NCBI GenBank assembly: GCA_003550305.1
Contig: QKYT01000066.1
Location: 1,751 to 18,362, forward strand
Direction: 5' to 3'
Source: Glomus cerebriforme
Taxonomy: Eukaryota > Glomeromycota > Glomeromycetes > Glomerales > Glomeraceae
Length of the DNA stretch: 16,612 nucleotides
The notes beneath the pieces were generated by a model that did not search any database, was not told the origin of the DNA, and worked only from the letters and a program-made list of their open reading frames with translations. A program made the translations under genes and the position numbers. Below, one piece after another: positions 8,659 through 16,612 of the stretch. Every line of letters starts with the position of its first letter. Position 1 is the stretch's first letter.

Positions 8659-8675
8659 CCTGGCAGGAATCACTA
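8659..8675 (-). promoter_or_regulatory. Putative tRNA primer-binding site
   Basis: The minus strand two bases inside the 5' LTR reads TAGTGATTCCTGCCAGG. Its complement, plus-strand CCTGGCAGGAATCACTA, has the layout of a tRNA 3' end: T-stem strand CTGGC, a seven-base acceptor strand AGGAATC, one discriminator base, then CTA where CCA would be expected. A single transition explains the CTA. I could not assign the tRNA. The two-base offset from the LTR is common in such elements. Confidence 0.6.
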
Positions 8676-8677
8676 CT

Positions 8678-9150
8678 TGTTACGTCTAATCGTATTCTTA
8701 ATTCCTTTTTCTTAAATTTAAGTTCGAAATGAAAATTAATTAAGTTTATAATGATAGAGGTAACAATAATTTATGTTTATTAAGTACAGTTCGCTCTTTA
8801 ATTGGTAAACAGTATAGGATTTTTAGGTAAAAGATATTTTATTATTTTATTGAAGTTACAAGAACTGAGGAGAACTTAATAAAATTCTCAGGATATTTAT
8901 ACAAAAATAAAATATAATAAAAAGATATTAANTATATTAAATATAATAAAGATAATAAATATATTAAATATAATAAATATAATAAAGAAAATAAATATAA
9001 TAAATATCTTAACTATCCTAACTATCTTAAATATCACTAAGATCATTAATATCACTACTATCTTTAAAATCACCGTGATCATGAAAATCATGATCATAGA
9101 GTGGTACAGTACGGTGCAGTAAATTGGCACAGTAATGTTTCATACTAACA
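8678..9150 (-). repeat. 5' LTR of the retrotransposon
   Basis: This 473-bp repeat is the upstream LTR for the minus-strand element. It matches the copy at 1319-1792 along its whole length, with 17 transitions, one 1-bp indel and no transversions. On the minus strand it begins TGTTAG and ends GTAACA. The U3 portion has three copies of an ACTGTGCC-like motif near its outer end and a long AT-only stretch. The ambiguous base at 8932 lies at the homologous position to the one at 1574. Confidence 0.95.
8894..8901 (-). promoter_or_regulatory. TATA box in the 5' LTR
   Basis: The minus strand reads GTATAAATATCC, a good TATA-box match, after the AT-only part of U3. A transcript starting about 25-35 bases further would begin near 8860-8870. 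That leaves a short R region before the poly(A) signal at 8846-8851. The same box is conserved in the other LTR at 1536-1543. The transcription start is inferred from spacing only. Confidence 0.6.
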
Positions 9151-9154
9151 ATGT
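9151..9154. repeat. Target-site duplication of the LTR element, right copy
   Basis: ATGT directly follows the right LTR and pairs with ACGT at 1315-1318, with one transition at the CpG. Confidence 0.45.
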
Positions 9155-9194
9155 GATTCTGCTCTATACCCACAATTGGTAATTTCTACAACTC

Positions 9195-9208
9195 AAAATT
9201 GCAATATT
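9195..9208. repeat. Target-site duplication of the retroposed unit, left
   Basis: AAAATTGCAATATT matches 11521-11534 exactly. Between this copy and the LTR end (9150) lie only 44 bases, so two retroelements sit almost side by side. Confidence 0.7.
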
Positions 9209-9303
9209 GGAAACAAAAAAAAACTCTTTCTCACTTTTCACATTTTATTAGAAATATGCAGTAAATTTTTACAAATTTTTATCACTTAATAAAATTGTTT
9301 AAA

Positions 9304-10980
9304 ATGGAAGTAACAGTATCCACCTATACAAATAAACTTTTCAATGAATATATTCATCATCTAAAGTGCAAAAATATAAATGACAAACCTTTACCTGAGT
9401 TTACTAAAGTCATAGAAGCCTTACACCTTTAGAAAGATGTGAAGAATACAAATGGCACTGTAAGCAATATTGGTCAGTAAGGTTGCCTGCCTAAACCTCT
9501 TCAAAATTCTACGATTAGTTTTGTCAAAATTTTACTATAGATTTATTATAGTTTTGGCAGAATTTTAGCAGTTTTGGCAATTATAATAGGTTTTAGCAGT
9601 TTCGCTTTTCTCCAGAGTTTCGCCAGTTTTTTAATATAACTTTAATATAGTTTTGGCAGAATTTCACTTTTTGGCAAAACATCATCTTGCCTAAACCCCT
9701 AAGTTTTGGCAAGCAATCTTATTGGTCAGTTTGTTAAAGGAGTTTCTGAACACATACACATAGCACCCGCTCTATTATTCCTTATCAGAGAAATATTAAG
9801 TAAATTCTATGAAAATATTTTAGATGCTAACCTAAAAAGTTTAGATGAGGCCCTAGAGGAGATAACTAGGTATGAAATTACCATCGATGAACTCAAAATG
9901 AAACTTGCTGTGATAGGTTCCATACAGCCTCAGATAATTGGACTATAGCCAACAATACCATCTTTAAAGAAAAAAGCACATGATTTAGAATAGCAACTTC
10001 CAGTGGATTGACATCAACAGAAAATACCAATGGCAATACATTGAGTATGCCAATCATAATACAAGAGGATTTACATAAATCATCATTATAAGAGATACTG
10101 CTTCAGGATAACGATCACATGGAAATAGTAAAAGACATTTTCAAATCTGTCTCTTCACCATCTGAAAATTCTTTACAGAAATAAATAAAGTTCACAAAGA
10201 AAACAGACAAATCTGCACTCCTCCAAAGTCCCCTAAAAAGGCTAAGAAGGAGTATCAGCTTTATATCATCATAGGATTCACAATACTGCCTAAATTACAA
10301 CCCAATGTACGTGATGTAATGTTATACGACATTCTGGGTAAATGGGATGCCAAAAAAATAACAGAGGTAATAAACAAACACCTAGGTTTTCTTGTGAAAG
10401 CCACCCTATCAAAACAAGATAAATACACCTGTGTACAGGCCATAATAGTACTGCGAACTTCAGTATTCAACGTATTTGAAGAAGGTCAATGGTAAATCCT
10501 ATTAGGCAACACTTTGGTCAAATGGTTTTTGGTAGACTGGTCTTTGGAACAATGCAAATAAAGAACGGTTTTTCAAGCTGTATTAACTGACTTTGGCAAA
10601 GGCTTTGAAGAACAACTCATATTCCAGGATAAGGAATTTATGGGGCATCATCATCTTGCCACTATCAAACTGGTGAAAAATTCCAAAGGTAACCAGAAAT
10701 TAATAGGGTTCTTCTAAACCTCAGATAATCTTAATCAAGCCTGCCAAGTCAAATTTAAGATTCACAAACTTGTCATAAAATGGAAGATAAATAACAGGAA
10801 AAAAAGTCTGATTCCAAGTTTCTATTGGTAAAAGTTTTCTCTTTGAAGAAAAATCAAGATTCTAAGAAGTCCTCCTCCTCTTCCTCCAAAGCGAACAAAC
10901 GTAATGATAATTGTACCAACAACAATCTCTGGTTTAGAAAGTTAGTAAACCAATTGGAGCAAGTGCGTGCTTTGGTATGA
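9304..10980 (+). pseudogene. Decayed ORF with RRM-like segment and Lys/Ser-rich tail
   Basis: The gene starts at the ATG at 9304-9306 (MEVTVSTYTNKLFNEYI) and ends at TGA 10978-10980 after QLEQVRALV. It is spread over several frames. The first frame has TAG at 9430-9432, is split by a 232-bp insertion (9479-9710), and resumes with FVKGVSEHIHIAPALLFL, then a helical stretch (9790-9940) to TAG at 9946. The main later frame (about 10200-10830) has TAA at 10493, 10559 and 10715, each one change from CAA. It contains VRDVMLYDILGKWD, LVKATLSKQDKYT, VQAIIVL and LVKWFLVDWSLEQ, a strand-helix-strand-strand-helix-strand pattern like an RNA-recognition fold. The tail is KKNQDSKKSSSSSSKANKR. From memory it resembles an abundant uncharacterised gene type in Rhizophagus, possibly transposon ORF1-like; that is inference. 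Confidence 0.6.
9479..9710 (+). mobile_element. Short insertion inside the retroposed ORF
   Basis: This 232-bp non-coding segment interrupts the reading frame. It is flanked by direct repeats AAGCAAT-ATTGGTCAGT (9462-9478) and AAGCAAT-CTT-ATTGGTCAGT (9711-9730), which differ by 3 bp. The coding sequence reads in register across the flanks (SNIGQ / SNLIGQFVKG), so the duplication was made by the insertion. Inside, TAGTTTTGGCAGAATTT occurs twice about 100 bp apart, and TGCCTAAACC occurs near both ends in direct orientation. I find no terminal inverted repeats. The long target duplication would suit a SINE-like retroposon. The family is unknown and the orientation arbitrary. Confidence 0.65.
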
Positions 10981-11520
10981 ATTCTTTTTCTGGACTATGA
11001 TCGTTGCTTTAGGCACAGAAACTATGCTTCAGAAAAAGGGCAAAATTCACAAAATTACGAAAGGAAACAGTCGAGAACCTAGTAGCAAGTTTAGGGGGGC
11101 TCACAACTCTTCTTAAATCTGGCTTCAGCTTGTCCTTCTACTTGGTTCACCTTTACTAATTACTGCAAGTATTTCTCCCAGACTAGGTGTGATAAATAGT
11201 CTGTATAGTAAGGCTCTGACTCAGTTGGTATTTTGCGTGGTTTGTCTTTCTGAAAACATCAGAACAGTTGATTATGAGGAGTTATGCTGGTTTTTAGTTT
11301 ATTTTTCTTATTTTGTTTCTTTATTTTTTTTTCTTTTTTACCCCCATCCTTGCCATTTTTAGTAGCTGATGCTACTTCAGTTCTTTTGACAGTCAGCAGT
11401 CAGGTGATAATATCTATATGGGTAGAATTAGAACTAGACATAGTATTAGAGTAGTTATTTCATGTTTTTTCATGTAATTTTTTTACCTTATACTTTGTTG
11501 TACTACAATTAATAAAAAAA

Positions 11521-11534
11521 AAAATTGCAATATT
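11521..11534. repeat. Target-site duplication of the retroposed unit, right
   Basis: AAAATTGCAATATT directly follows the A-tail and matches 9195-9208 exactly. Because it begins with A bases, the boundary between tail and duplication is uncertain by a few bases. Confidence 0.7.
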
Positions 11535-12445
11535 AATAAAGGTGATATATTATTTACTTCAAATATAAAGGGTGCATTAAGAACCTTTTTCTTGCAAATA
11601 ATTAATTGTTTATCAAAGTTTATCAATTACAAATATATCCGTTAAGAATAATAAAGAAATTCTGTATAGAAAAAGCATTGGCGTTTAAACTTTGTATGGT
11701 TAGTATTATCTAATATTGATTATATGAGTCGCAGGATAAATGATTCATAATAATCATTAAAATCATTGCATAAATATTGTATATTGTTTGAACAAAAAAA
11801 ATTTGAAAATATTCCAAATATTTGGTCTAAATTATTTCAGGAAGGTCATTATACAATGTTATAATTCTATTTTTGAACTTTGGTCATCAAGTTTTTTTTT
11901 ATTACTTATGCAACACATAATATTCGGTTATATTGTAATTATATTTATTTTGCTACAAAAATAGCCATAACCCTTTCATACTTATTATTTGCATGACATA
12001 CTTGAGCCGATTATAATAAATGTTAAATTGAGAAGCGAACAAAGAAAAAAGAAAATAACTTTATTAATGGTTAAGTATACAATTACAGATGTAAAAAGAA
12101 TTCAAACCCGATTGTGCAACTTGTCGTCGGTAATTACTGATTAACTTAAATAATAAATGATTACATTTTCTTGATTGCTGAACAGGGCTTATATTTCTGG
12201 GTTCTTATGGTTCTGACCTTTTGATTATAGAGGGAGACAACTGTATTAACTAATAATATTGCGTAATAATTTTTGTGGTTTTTCGTTAACTTTTATTTAT
12301 AATATATTACTTTTTTTAGCTATTTAATGACATTATTATAAATTCAACGCCAAATATAATGAGCATTGAAAATTCGCAGTTGTAGTAAAAGTGTAGGACT
12401 ATTGGGTATCCGCCAATTTCACTTTGCCAAAACGAATCTGTATTA
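11535..12445. other. AT-rich intergenic stretch
   Basis: I see no coding frame with non-trivial composition, no RNA gene and no clear repeat. Scattered A and T runs dominate. Confidence 0.5.
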
Positions 12446-12707
12446 CAAAAGACATTTTATCAAAATGTTGTATTATCAAAAATCACTTGATCGAAATGTC
12501 ATTTGGCTGAAGTCCATTTCACTGAAGGGACATTTTGCCAAAATTATTTATTTTTTTAAATTTTTTTTTATTTAGCATTTTTTTTTTGACTTATTATCAT
12601 AATTTATTTTTTCATTTATAAATATTTTTATTCATCCATTCCATTCTATAGATGGCATTTCGATCAAGTGATTTTTAATAATATGACATTTTGATAAAAT
12701 GTCTTTG
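12446..12707. repeat. Foldback (inverted) repeat with AT-rich loop
   Basis: The left arm 12446-12502 contains GACATTTTATCAAAATGT and AATCACTTGATCGAAATG. The right arm 12652-12707 is its reverse complement with about five changes. The loop is about 150 bp and very AT-rich on its right side. Motif variants of ATTTCACT and TTTTGCCAAAA recur outside and between the arms (12415-12432, 12515-12541, 12720-12729), as in short phrase-like repeats. The plus-strand frame at 12366-12575 is a translation of these phrases and not a gene. It is probably a non-autonomous foldback or MITE-like element. Confidence 0.7.
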
Positions 12708-12936
12708 CAAAGTAGACTTCAGTGAAATGTACCATAACCAGACCATTGTGTACAGAACTGGCTATTCTTACTGCCAAAATTGGAAAAGATTAAAAAGAAA
12801 AAATATTGAGAAAAATAATTTTGGATCCGACACTAAAATAGATCGAATACTAATAATAAATAATGATTTTTTTTATATAAACCATTGAAAATTTCTCTCA
12901 TCTACTAGAAAAAAAATGTGATACAAAATAAGGACA

Positions 12937-13211
12937 TGCGGGATGCCTCCGAATGTTCAAAAAATTGGTTTTGACAATAATACCAAACGAGTTAAGAGAA
13001 AGCCCCAAAGCTTTGTCCTGATTGCAAGGAGACAAGCGATTCTGTTAAATTACTTGCTAATAAAGTAAATAGAATTGAAGAAATTATTAACAATTTTTAC
13101 AAAAATTCTTCAAAAAGATCCTATTTTGGGCTGGCTCCAATGGAGGTTGATAATACTTTTGAGTACGCTCTCTATTGTTCTAATGACTGGGATCCTATGG
13201 ACTTAGATTGA
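12937..13211 (+). pseudogene. 3' end of a CxxC-containing gene, one frameshift
   Basis: Two overlapping frames give a coherent C-terminal protein segment. The first (12937-13007) reads CGMPPNVQKIGFDNN then a basic stretch, TKRVKRKP. After a shift in the run CCCCAAAG at 13003-13010 the second frame reads KLCPDCKETSDSVKLL, with CxxC at 13014-13025. A helical, coiled-coil-like region (NKVNRIEEIINNFYKN) follows, then an acidic end, YCSNDWDPMDLD, before TGA at 13209-13211. Codon use is less extreme than in the surrounding AT-rich DNA, which supports former coding. Cys residues on both sides of the break hint at a zinc ribbon. Nothing upstream can be joined to it, so it is either the last exon of a gene or a truncated copy. 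Confidence 0.55.
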
Positions 13212-13813
13212 ATAATGTTCCCTGTGAATTAATCTCTGAAATAATAAATACTTATATCCTACCGCTTCTAATAAGAATGATTGTTGAAAATTTCAATTAT
13301 CAATCTATTATTATTTTCGATTTTTCGATGGATTATTGCAAACACAATTCATATTATAAGATTTTTATAAGATTCATAATTATGATGAAGATTTTTATTA
13401 TATATTTTATAGTATAACTAGCATAACCCGTCATGCTGCGCCGGGATCAATGAGCTTAAAGTAATATAGTAAATCATGTACAGTACATAAAAATGTTCCA
13501 GAAATAAGCTGTGACATAAAAAAAAACATCCTGATTTATATTCAGGAAAATTAGATCCTATATGTTATCAATAGATGGTTTAAAATTTTTATTTGTTTAA
13601 TTTATGGCTAATATTGATATTAATGCCAAGCAAAATAAATATATATACTGTATATATCGGCTATATTAAAATGATGTTATTAAACACTTTGAAAAACTTC
13701 ACTATAAAGGTCTGAACTAATAGATTTTATTTCAATTATAAAAAAAAAAAATCAATATAATTAACAATCACGCCACTTATCAGATCGCCGCAGTATGCCA
13801 CCTGAAATATGGA
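13212..13813. other. AT-rich stretch with one GC-richer patch
   Basis: Mostly AT runs. A GC-richer patch at 13426-13446 (ACCCGTCATGCTGCGCCGGG) and a palindromic TATATACTGTATATA at 13644-13658 stand out. The latter resembles the sequence at 14137-14156. I find no supported gene; the plus-strand frame at 13208-13417 has no convincing protein composition. Confidence 0.4.
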
Positions 13814-14023
13814 ATAGATCAGGCGTGGAGGCGCAGATGAATCACGCGTTGCACAATTCAAAATTATTTATATGTACAGGTAAAAAAAAAAAATCACAAA
13901 TCCCATTGGTGATCTATTGTTACAAAAAAAATTTACTACTAATTAGTAATTTAGTATTAAGATCTTAACTTTTAAGTATAGATCAGGCACAGATCCGCAC
14001 AATTTAAAAATTATTTATACATG
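13814..14023. repeat. Degraded direct repeat, two copies
   Basis: ATAGATCAGGC begins both copies (13814 and 13978). Both later contain GCACAATT(C/T)AAAA(A)TTATTTATA followed by a T/C-variant of TATG (13851-13876 and 13997-14023). The second copy is shorter between these blocks. They are richer in G and C than the surroundings. They may be two eroded ends or units of a repeat whose family I cannot name. Confidence 0.5.
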
Positions 14024-14680
14024 CTAATCTAAACGTTACGATTTTCCATGAATTTTTTTTAGTTAGATAGATTTACAGTATCATAACTGAATATGATTTT
14101 ACAAATTTATGATCAATTCTTACAATTACGATTTTTTATATACAGTATATACTGTAATAACCTTTTTAACAATAAATAAAATTTTACATAAAAAACATTA
14201 GTAAAACTGCAAAACATTAAAATTGATCGACATGGTCAACAATGTAACTTTACATAAATTTGAAATAAATTTAAAATTTTGGAAATGTTTACAATTACGC
14301 AGATATTATTGCATGCAGAATCGATTTAGAATGTCTAAAATTCAAATATTCAAATTGAAATTTTGAAATTTGAAAAATTGATTTTGAAGATTCGATTTTC
14401 GATTGAATTGATTCCAATCTATCTCTAATTGTACTGTTGACGTGTTGACATGTTCCCCCAATTCAACAATGAAGCCAATATAAAATTTAAAAAGTTATTA
14501 TAAAAAAAGAATCGTTTAATCTTTTTTTAATATTTCAAAATTAATTAAAAAATCATTTATTTATAGACTTGAAATAACTTGTGATACAAAATAAGAAGGA
14601 TATATGAATTATTTATATTAATATTGATTTTTTATTATTATATAATTCATTTGGTATTATGAAATTTTAATGAAATTCTA
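14024..14680. other. AT-rich stretch, no gene seen
   Basis: Contains a perfect palindrome-like TATACAGTATATACTGTA at 14139-14156 and a simple-sequence block of AATTTGAAAT-like words at 14338-14410. No ORF or RNA gene is supported. Confidence 0.45.
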
Positions 14681-14845
14681 TTGTTACCCAAACTCTTTCA
14701 TGACCCAAATCAAACTTGGGAAAATCTTATATCCGAAACTTGCCAAGCTAACCCAGTCATAGATGATAGTTTGAGACGTTAAACATTTACAATTTACTAT
14801 TGGTTTCCAAGTTTGATTTGGGACATGGTTACATTTGGGTTACAA
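14681..14845. repeat. Short inverted repeat, MITE-like
   Basis: The left arm 14681-14724 and the right arm 14801-14845 are reverse complements at roughly four bases in five. Both contain CCCAAATCAAACTTGG. The outer ends are TTGTTACCCAAA and, on the opposite strand, TTGTAACCCAAA. The 76-bp loop is unique here. No flanking duplication is clear, so mobility is inferred from the structure only. Confidence 0.6.
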
Positions 14846-16612
14846 CAAACGTAATTGATTTTTGACATCTTACAATTTGAAACATATAAACATATTTAAA
14901 ATTTACAAAATAGTATTTCACACTTTTTTCATATTTAAGTAACAAAAAAATTTCTTTGTTAATGATTGTTACTAAAAAGCTGCCGATTTAAAAATGATAC
15001 AATTGATACGTAAAAAGAATAAACGACAATATTATAACGCAAACTTGTAAGATTAAATTGTACTCTCAATGAATTATTAGTTTTATGATTAATGCAAATA
15101 TTCGACCTATTTGTCACAACTATGCATAATATAAATAAATGATTAATGCAGTGAACTTCACGTGCATTAATCAACAATGATAATTCATAATCTGTATTTT
15201 TCTGTTAAAAAAAGAAAAAAATCCACTTTATTAAAGTTTTTACGGTAAATATAGCAAAATTATAATTTTTATGAACAAATAAATTTAATGAATAATACAA
15301 TTAAATTTTACTAAAAACAAAAAAAATTCTGGTTTGCAGCTAATAATATTAATTTTCATCGATAAATAAATCGCTGAAAATGATTCATAAAAAAATTTAT
15401 AATAGAAATATGAGGTCCTTATACAACTTAAAAAATAAAAATTTAACTTCATTAGTTTAATAAGTATTGGTTTGGATATTGCGTTAAATGAAATTTGATA
15501 TTTCTTTTTTGTTGAAACTAAATAATAACTTTTCTTGTTCCGTATTATTCTGACCAGTTTCATTACCATAAATATTTTATTTATAATTAAACAAGGAGAA
15601 ACTATTTCTTATTTCACATGTAATCTGATAAAATCAATTATCATATTGTTGTTTGTGTTCATATTCATTAAATTGAATATTAGATTTTTTATTTAATAAA
15701 TATGAAACATTGTTGTAAGAGTTTTCTTTGCAATTAATATGATAATCCCTATGAAAAATTTTTCAGAAAAATGATCACATTTCTAAATTTTTTCGGAATA
15801 AAAACCAGAAAAGAATCATTTATTGGAGTTGTTTTTAGAATTATTTATTCTCATTTAGTTTCGTCGATTATTTAGAGATTTTAAGTTTGCTCCTGCGTAC
15901 TGTACTTTTAAGGGTTGACTATAACTGTGTCGTTATTAGCCTTTATTTACGTGAGATATACAGATAAAAATGTTAACATTACTATCTAAGTTTCCATTAT
16001 TTGAACAAATAAAATACGGGACTTTATAACAACTATGGTAAAAACTAAAAACTTTATTATTCATCCTTTTAGTATAAATAACGTTTACCCTTGTGGAAAA
16101 AAAGAAATAATACTATTGTACGGTACATATTTTTATGAACAGAGAATGTCTAATAATTTTTGAGTAGAAAATGAGGATTGCGAACCCACTGCTAGGCGAT
16201 GTAATAGGCGAGACAATATTTAAATATTGTATTATTATCTATTATATACATTACAATTTTTTCTTAATGCAGTAAATAAAAAGGGAGAATAAAAGGGTAT
16301 TAGTTCGATTTGAATGGGTCATAACACTCAATGTCTGTCAATGAGATTTGCTAATAAAATTGATTTATATTGTTCTAAATGGAAGGCTAGTTCTAATTGA
16401 TCTTATCTTTATTTTGTCATGTTCCGATAACGGAATTTTTATGAATCATGTTGGTCGTATTGTTTAACATGATTTACAACTAGTGTTGATAATTTAAAAG
16501 AAAGTTTTCACCTTTGGCTGGTTATTGTTTGTTTTCGATTGCTTCAATAATAAGATTTATTTATCATCCTTATCTCCGTATTTCAAAATAAAACCCTTAT
16601 AAAGTTTCGGAA
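14846..16612. other. AT-rich terminal stretch, no gene seen
   Basis: Minus-strand frames at 14959-15177 and 15285-15569 translate AT runs into Ile/Lys/Tyr/Phe-rich strings without recognisable motifs. I do not call them genes. No RNA gene, repeat or other structure stood out. Confidence 0.45.

Larger units (their letters stand above)
1319..9150 (-). mobile_element. Ty3/Gypsy-type LTR retrotransposon, coding-dead
   Basis: Two near-identical direct repeats with TG...CA ends bound 6.9 kb of minus-strand sequence. In order along that strand I read a gag zinc knuckle, a DSGA protease motif, a YLDD reverse transcriptase motif, an RNase H TDH motif and a DDE integrase with a GPY/F motif. RT and RNase H preceding integrase is the Ty3/Gypsy (Metaviridae) order, as opposed to Ty1/Copia. 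No chromodomain is visible after the GPY/F motif. The primer-binding site and polypurine tract are at the expected ends. Every domain is interrupted by stops or frameshifts, so the copy cannot make its own proteins, although the two LTRs are both full length. Confidence 0.96.
9209..11520 (+). mobile_element. Retroposed unit with poly(A) tail
   Basis: A perfect 14-bp direct repeat, AAAATTGCAATATT, lies at 9195-9208 and again at 11521-11534. Immediately before the right copy is an A run starting at 11514, with an AATAAA overlapping the run. A plus-strand coding pseudogene lies inside, in the same orientation as the tail. This is the expected product of target-primed reverse transcription. About 2.3 kb long, it has one ORF and no reverse transcriptase that I can find. 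It could be a processed copy of an mRNA, or a non-autonomous or ORF1-only LINE copy. The 3' part (10981-11513) looks like an untranslated region. Confidence 0.7.

Noticed and set aside
10261..10470. Minus-strand ORF in the retroposed unit
   Set aside because: It is antisense to the RRM-like reading frame, which has better protein composition and agrees with the poly(A) orientation.
12366..12575. Plus-strand ORF with repeated HFAK-like words
   Set aside because: The repetition comes from the short DNA phrases of the foldback element, not from a protein repeat.
12917..14596. TGTGATACAAAATAAG repeated at about 12917 and 14580
   Set aside because: A single 16-bp match in AT-rich DNA with no further similarity on either side is not enough to claim a repeat.
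9301..14900. CRISPR-like array from recurring short words
   Set aside because: Spacing and sequence of the repeated words are irregular; they are explained by transposon-derived direct and inverted repeats in a eukaryotic genome.
15285..15569. Minus-strand 94-residue frame
   Set aside because: It has AT-run composition, no motif, no promoter or neighbour support, and its length is expected by chance in such AT-rich DNA.
16180..16230. Possible tRNA-like segment (GCGAACCCACTGC..GGCGATG)
   Set aside because: It cannot be folded by eye into a cloverleaf with proper T and D arms.

Overview
The window looks like eukaryotic, strongly AT-rich, repeat-laden DNA. My best guess is an arbuscular mycorrhizal fungus (Glomeromycotina, Rhizophagus-like). 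That guess rests on base composition and on the style of the transposon and gene fragments, not on a database match. I see no intact host gene and no bacterial features. The window is essentially a nest of decayed mobile DNA.

Layout. (1) 1-1318 is AT-rich flank containing a diverged inverted repeat (arms 714-779 and 1255-1317). (2) 1319-9150 is one nearly complete but coding-dead Ty3/Gypsy (Metaviridae) LTR retrotransposon on the minus strand. Its 5' LTR is at 8678-9150 and its 3' LTR at 1319-1792. It has a primer-binding site at 8659-8675, a polypurine tract at 1794-1805 and an imperfect 4-bp target duplication (ACGT/ATGT). Reading along the minus strand it encodes: an unrecognised leader ORF, gag with a zinc knuckle, protease, an acidic linker, reverse transcriptase, RNase H, a second acidic linker, a Cys/His-rich module, a DDE integrase with a GPY/F motif, and a small in-frame ORF that ends on the polypurine tract. 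The frames are broken by stops of the kind made by C:G to T:A transitions and by several single-base frameshifts. (3) 9209-11520 is a plus-strand retroposed unit with a short poly(A) tail, bounded by a perfect 14-bp direct repeat. It carries one decayed ORF with an RRM-like segment and a Lys/Ser-rich tail, and is itself interrupted by a 232-bp insertion with its own target duplication. (4) 11535-16612 is AT-rich and nearly gene-free. It holds a foldback repeat (12446-12707), the broken 3' end of a CxxC-containing gene (12937-13211), a degraded direct repeat (13814-14023) and a short inverted repeat (14681-14845).

The most informative signal is the mode of decay. All 17 base differences that I count between the two LTRs are transitions, most of them at present or inferred CpG sites, while the CpG-free middle of the LTR is identical. 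This fits deamination of methylated cytosine, or a RIP-like process, acting on fairly young insertions. No intact novel system is present. The least familiar parts are the leader ORF, the Cys/His module between RNase H and integrase, and the post-integrase ORF.
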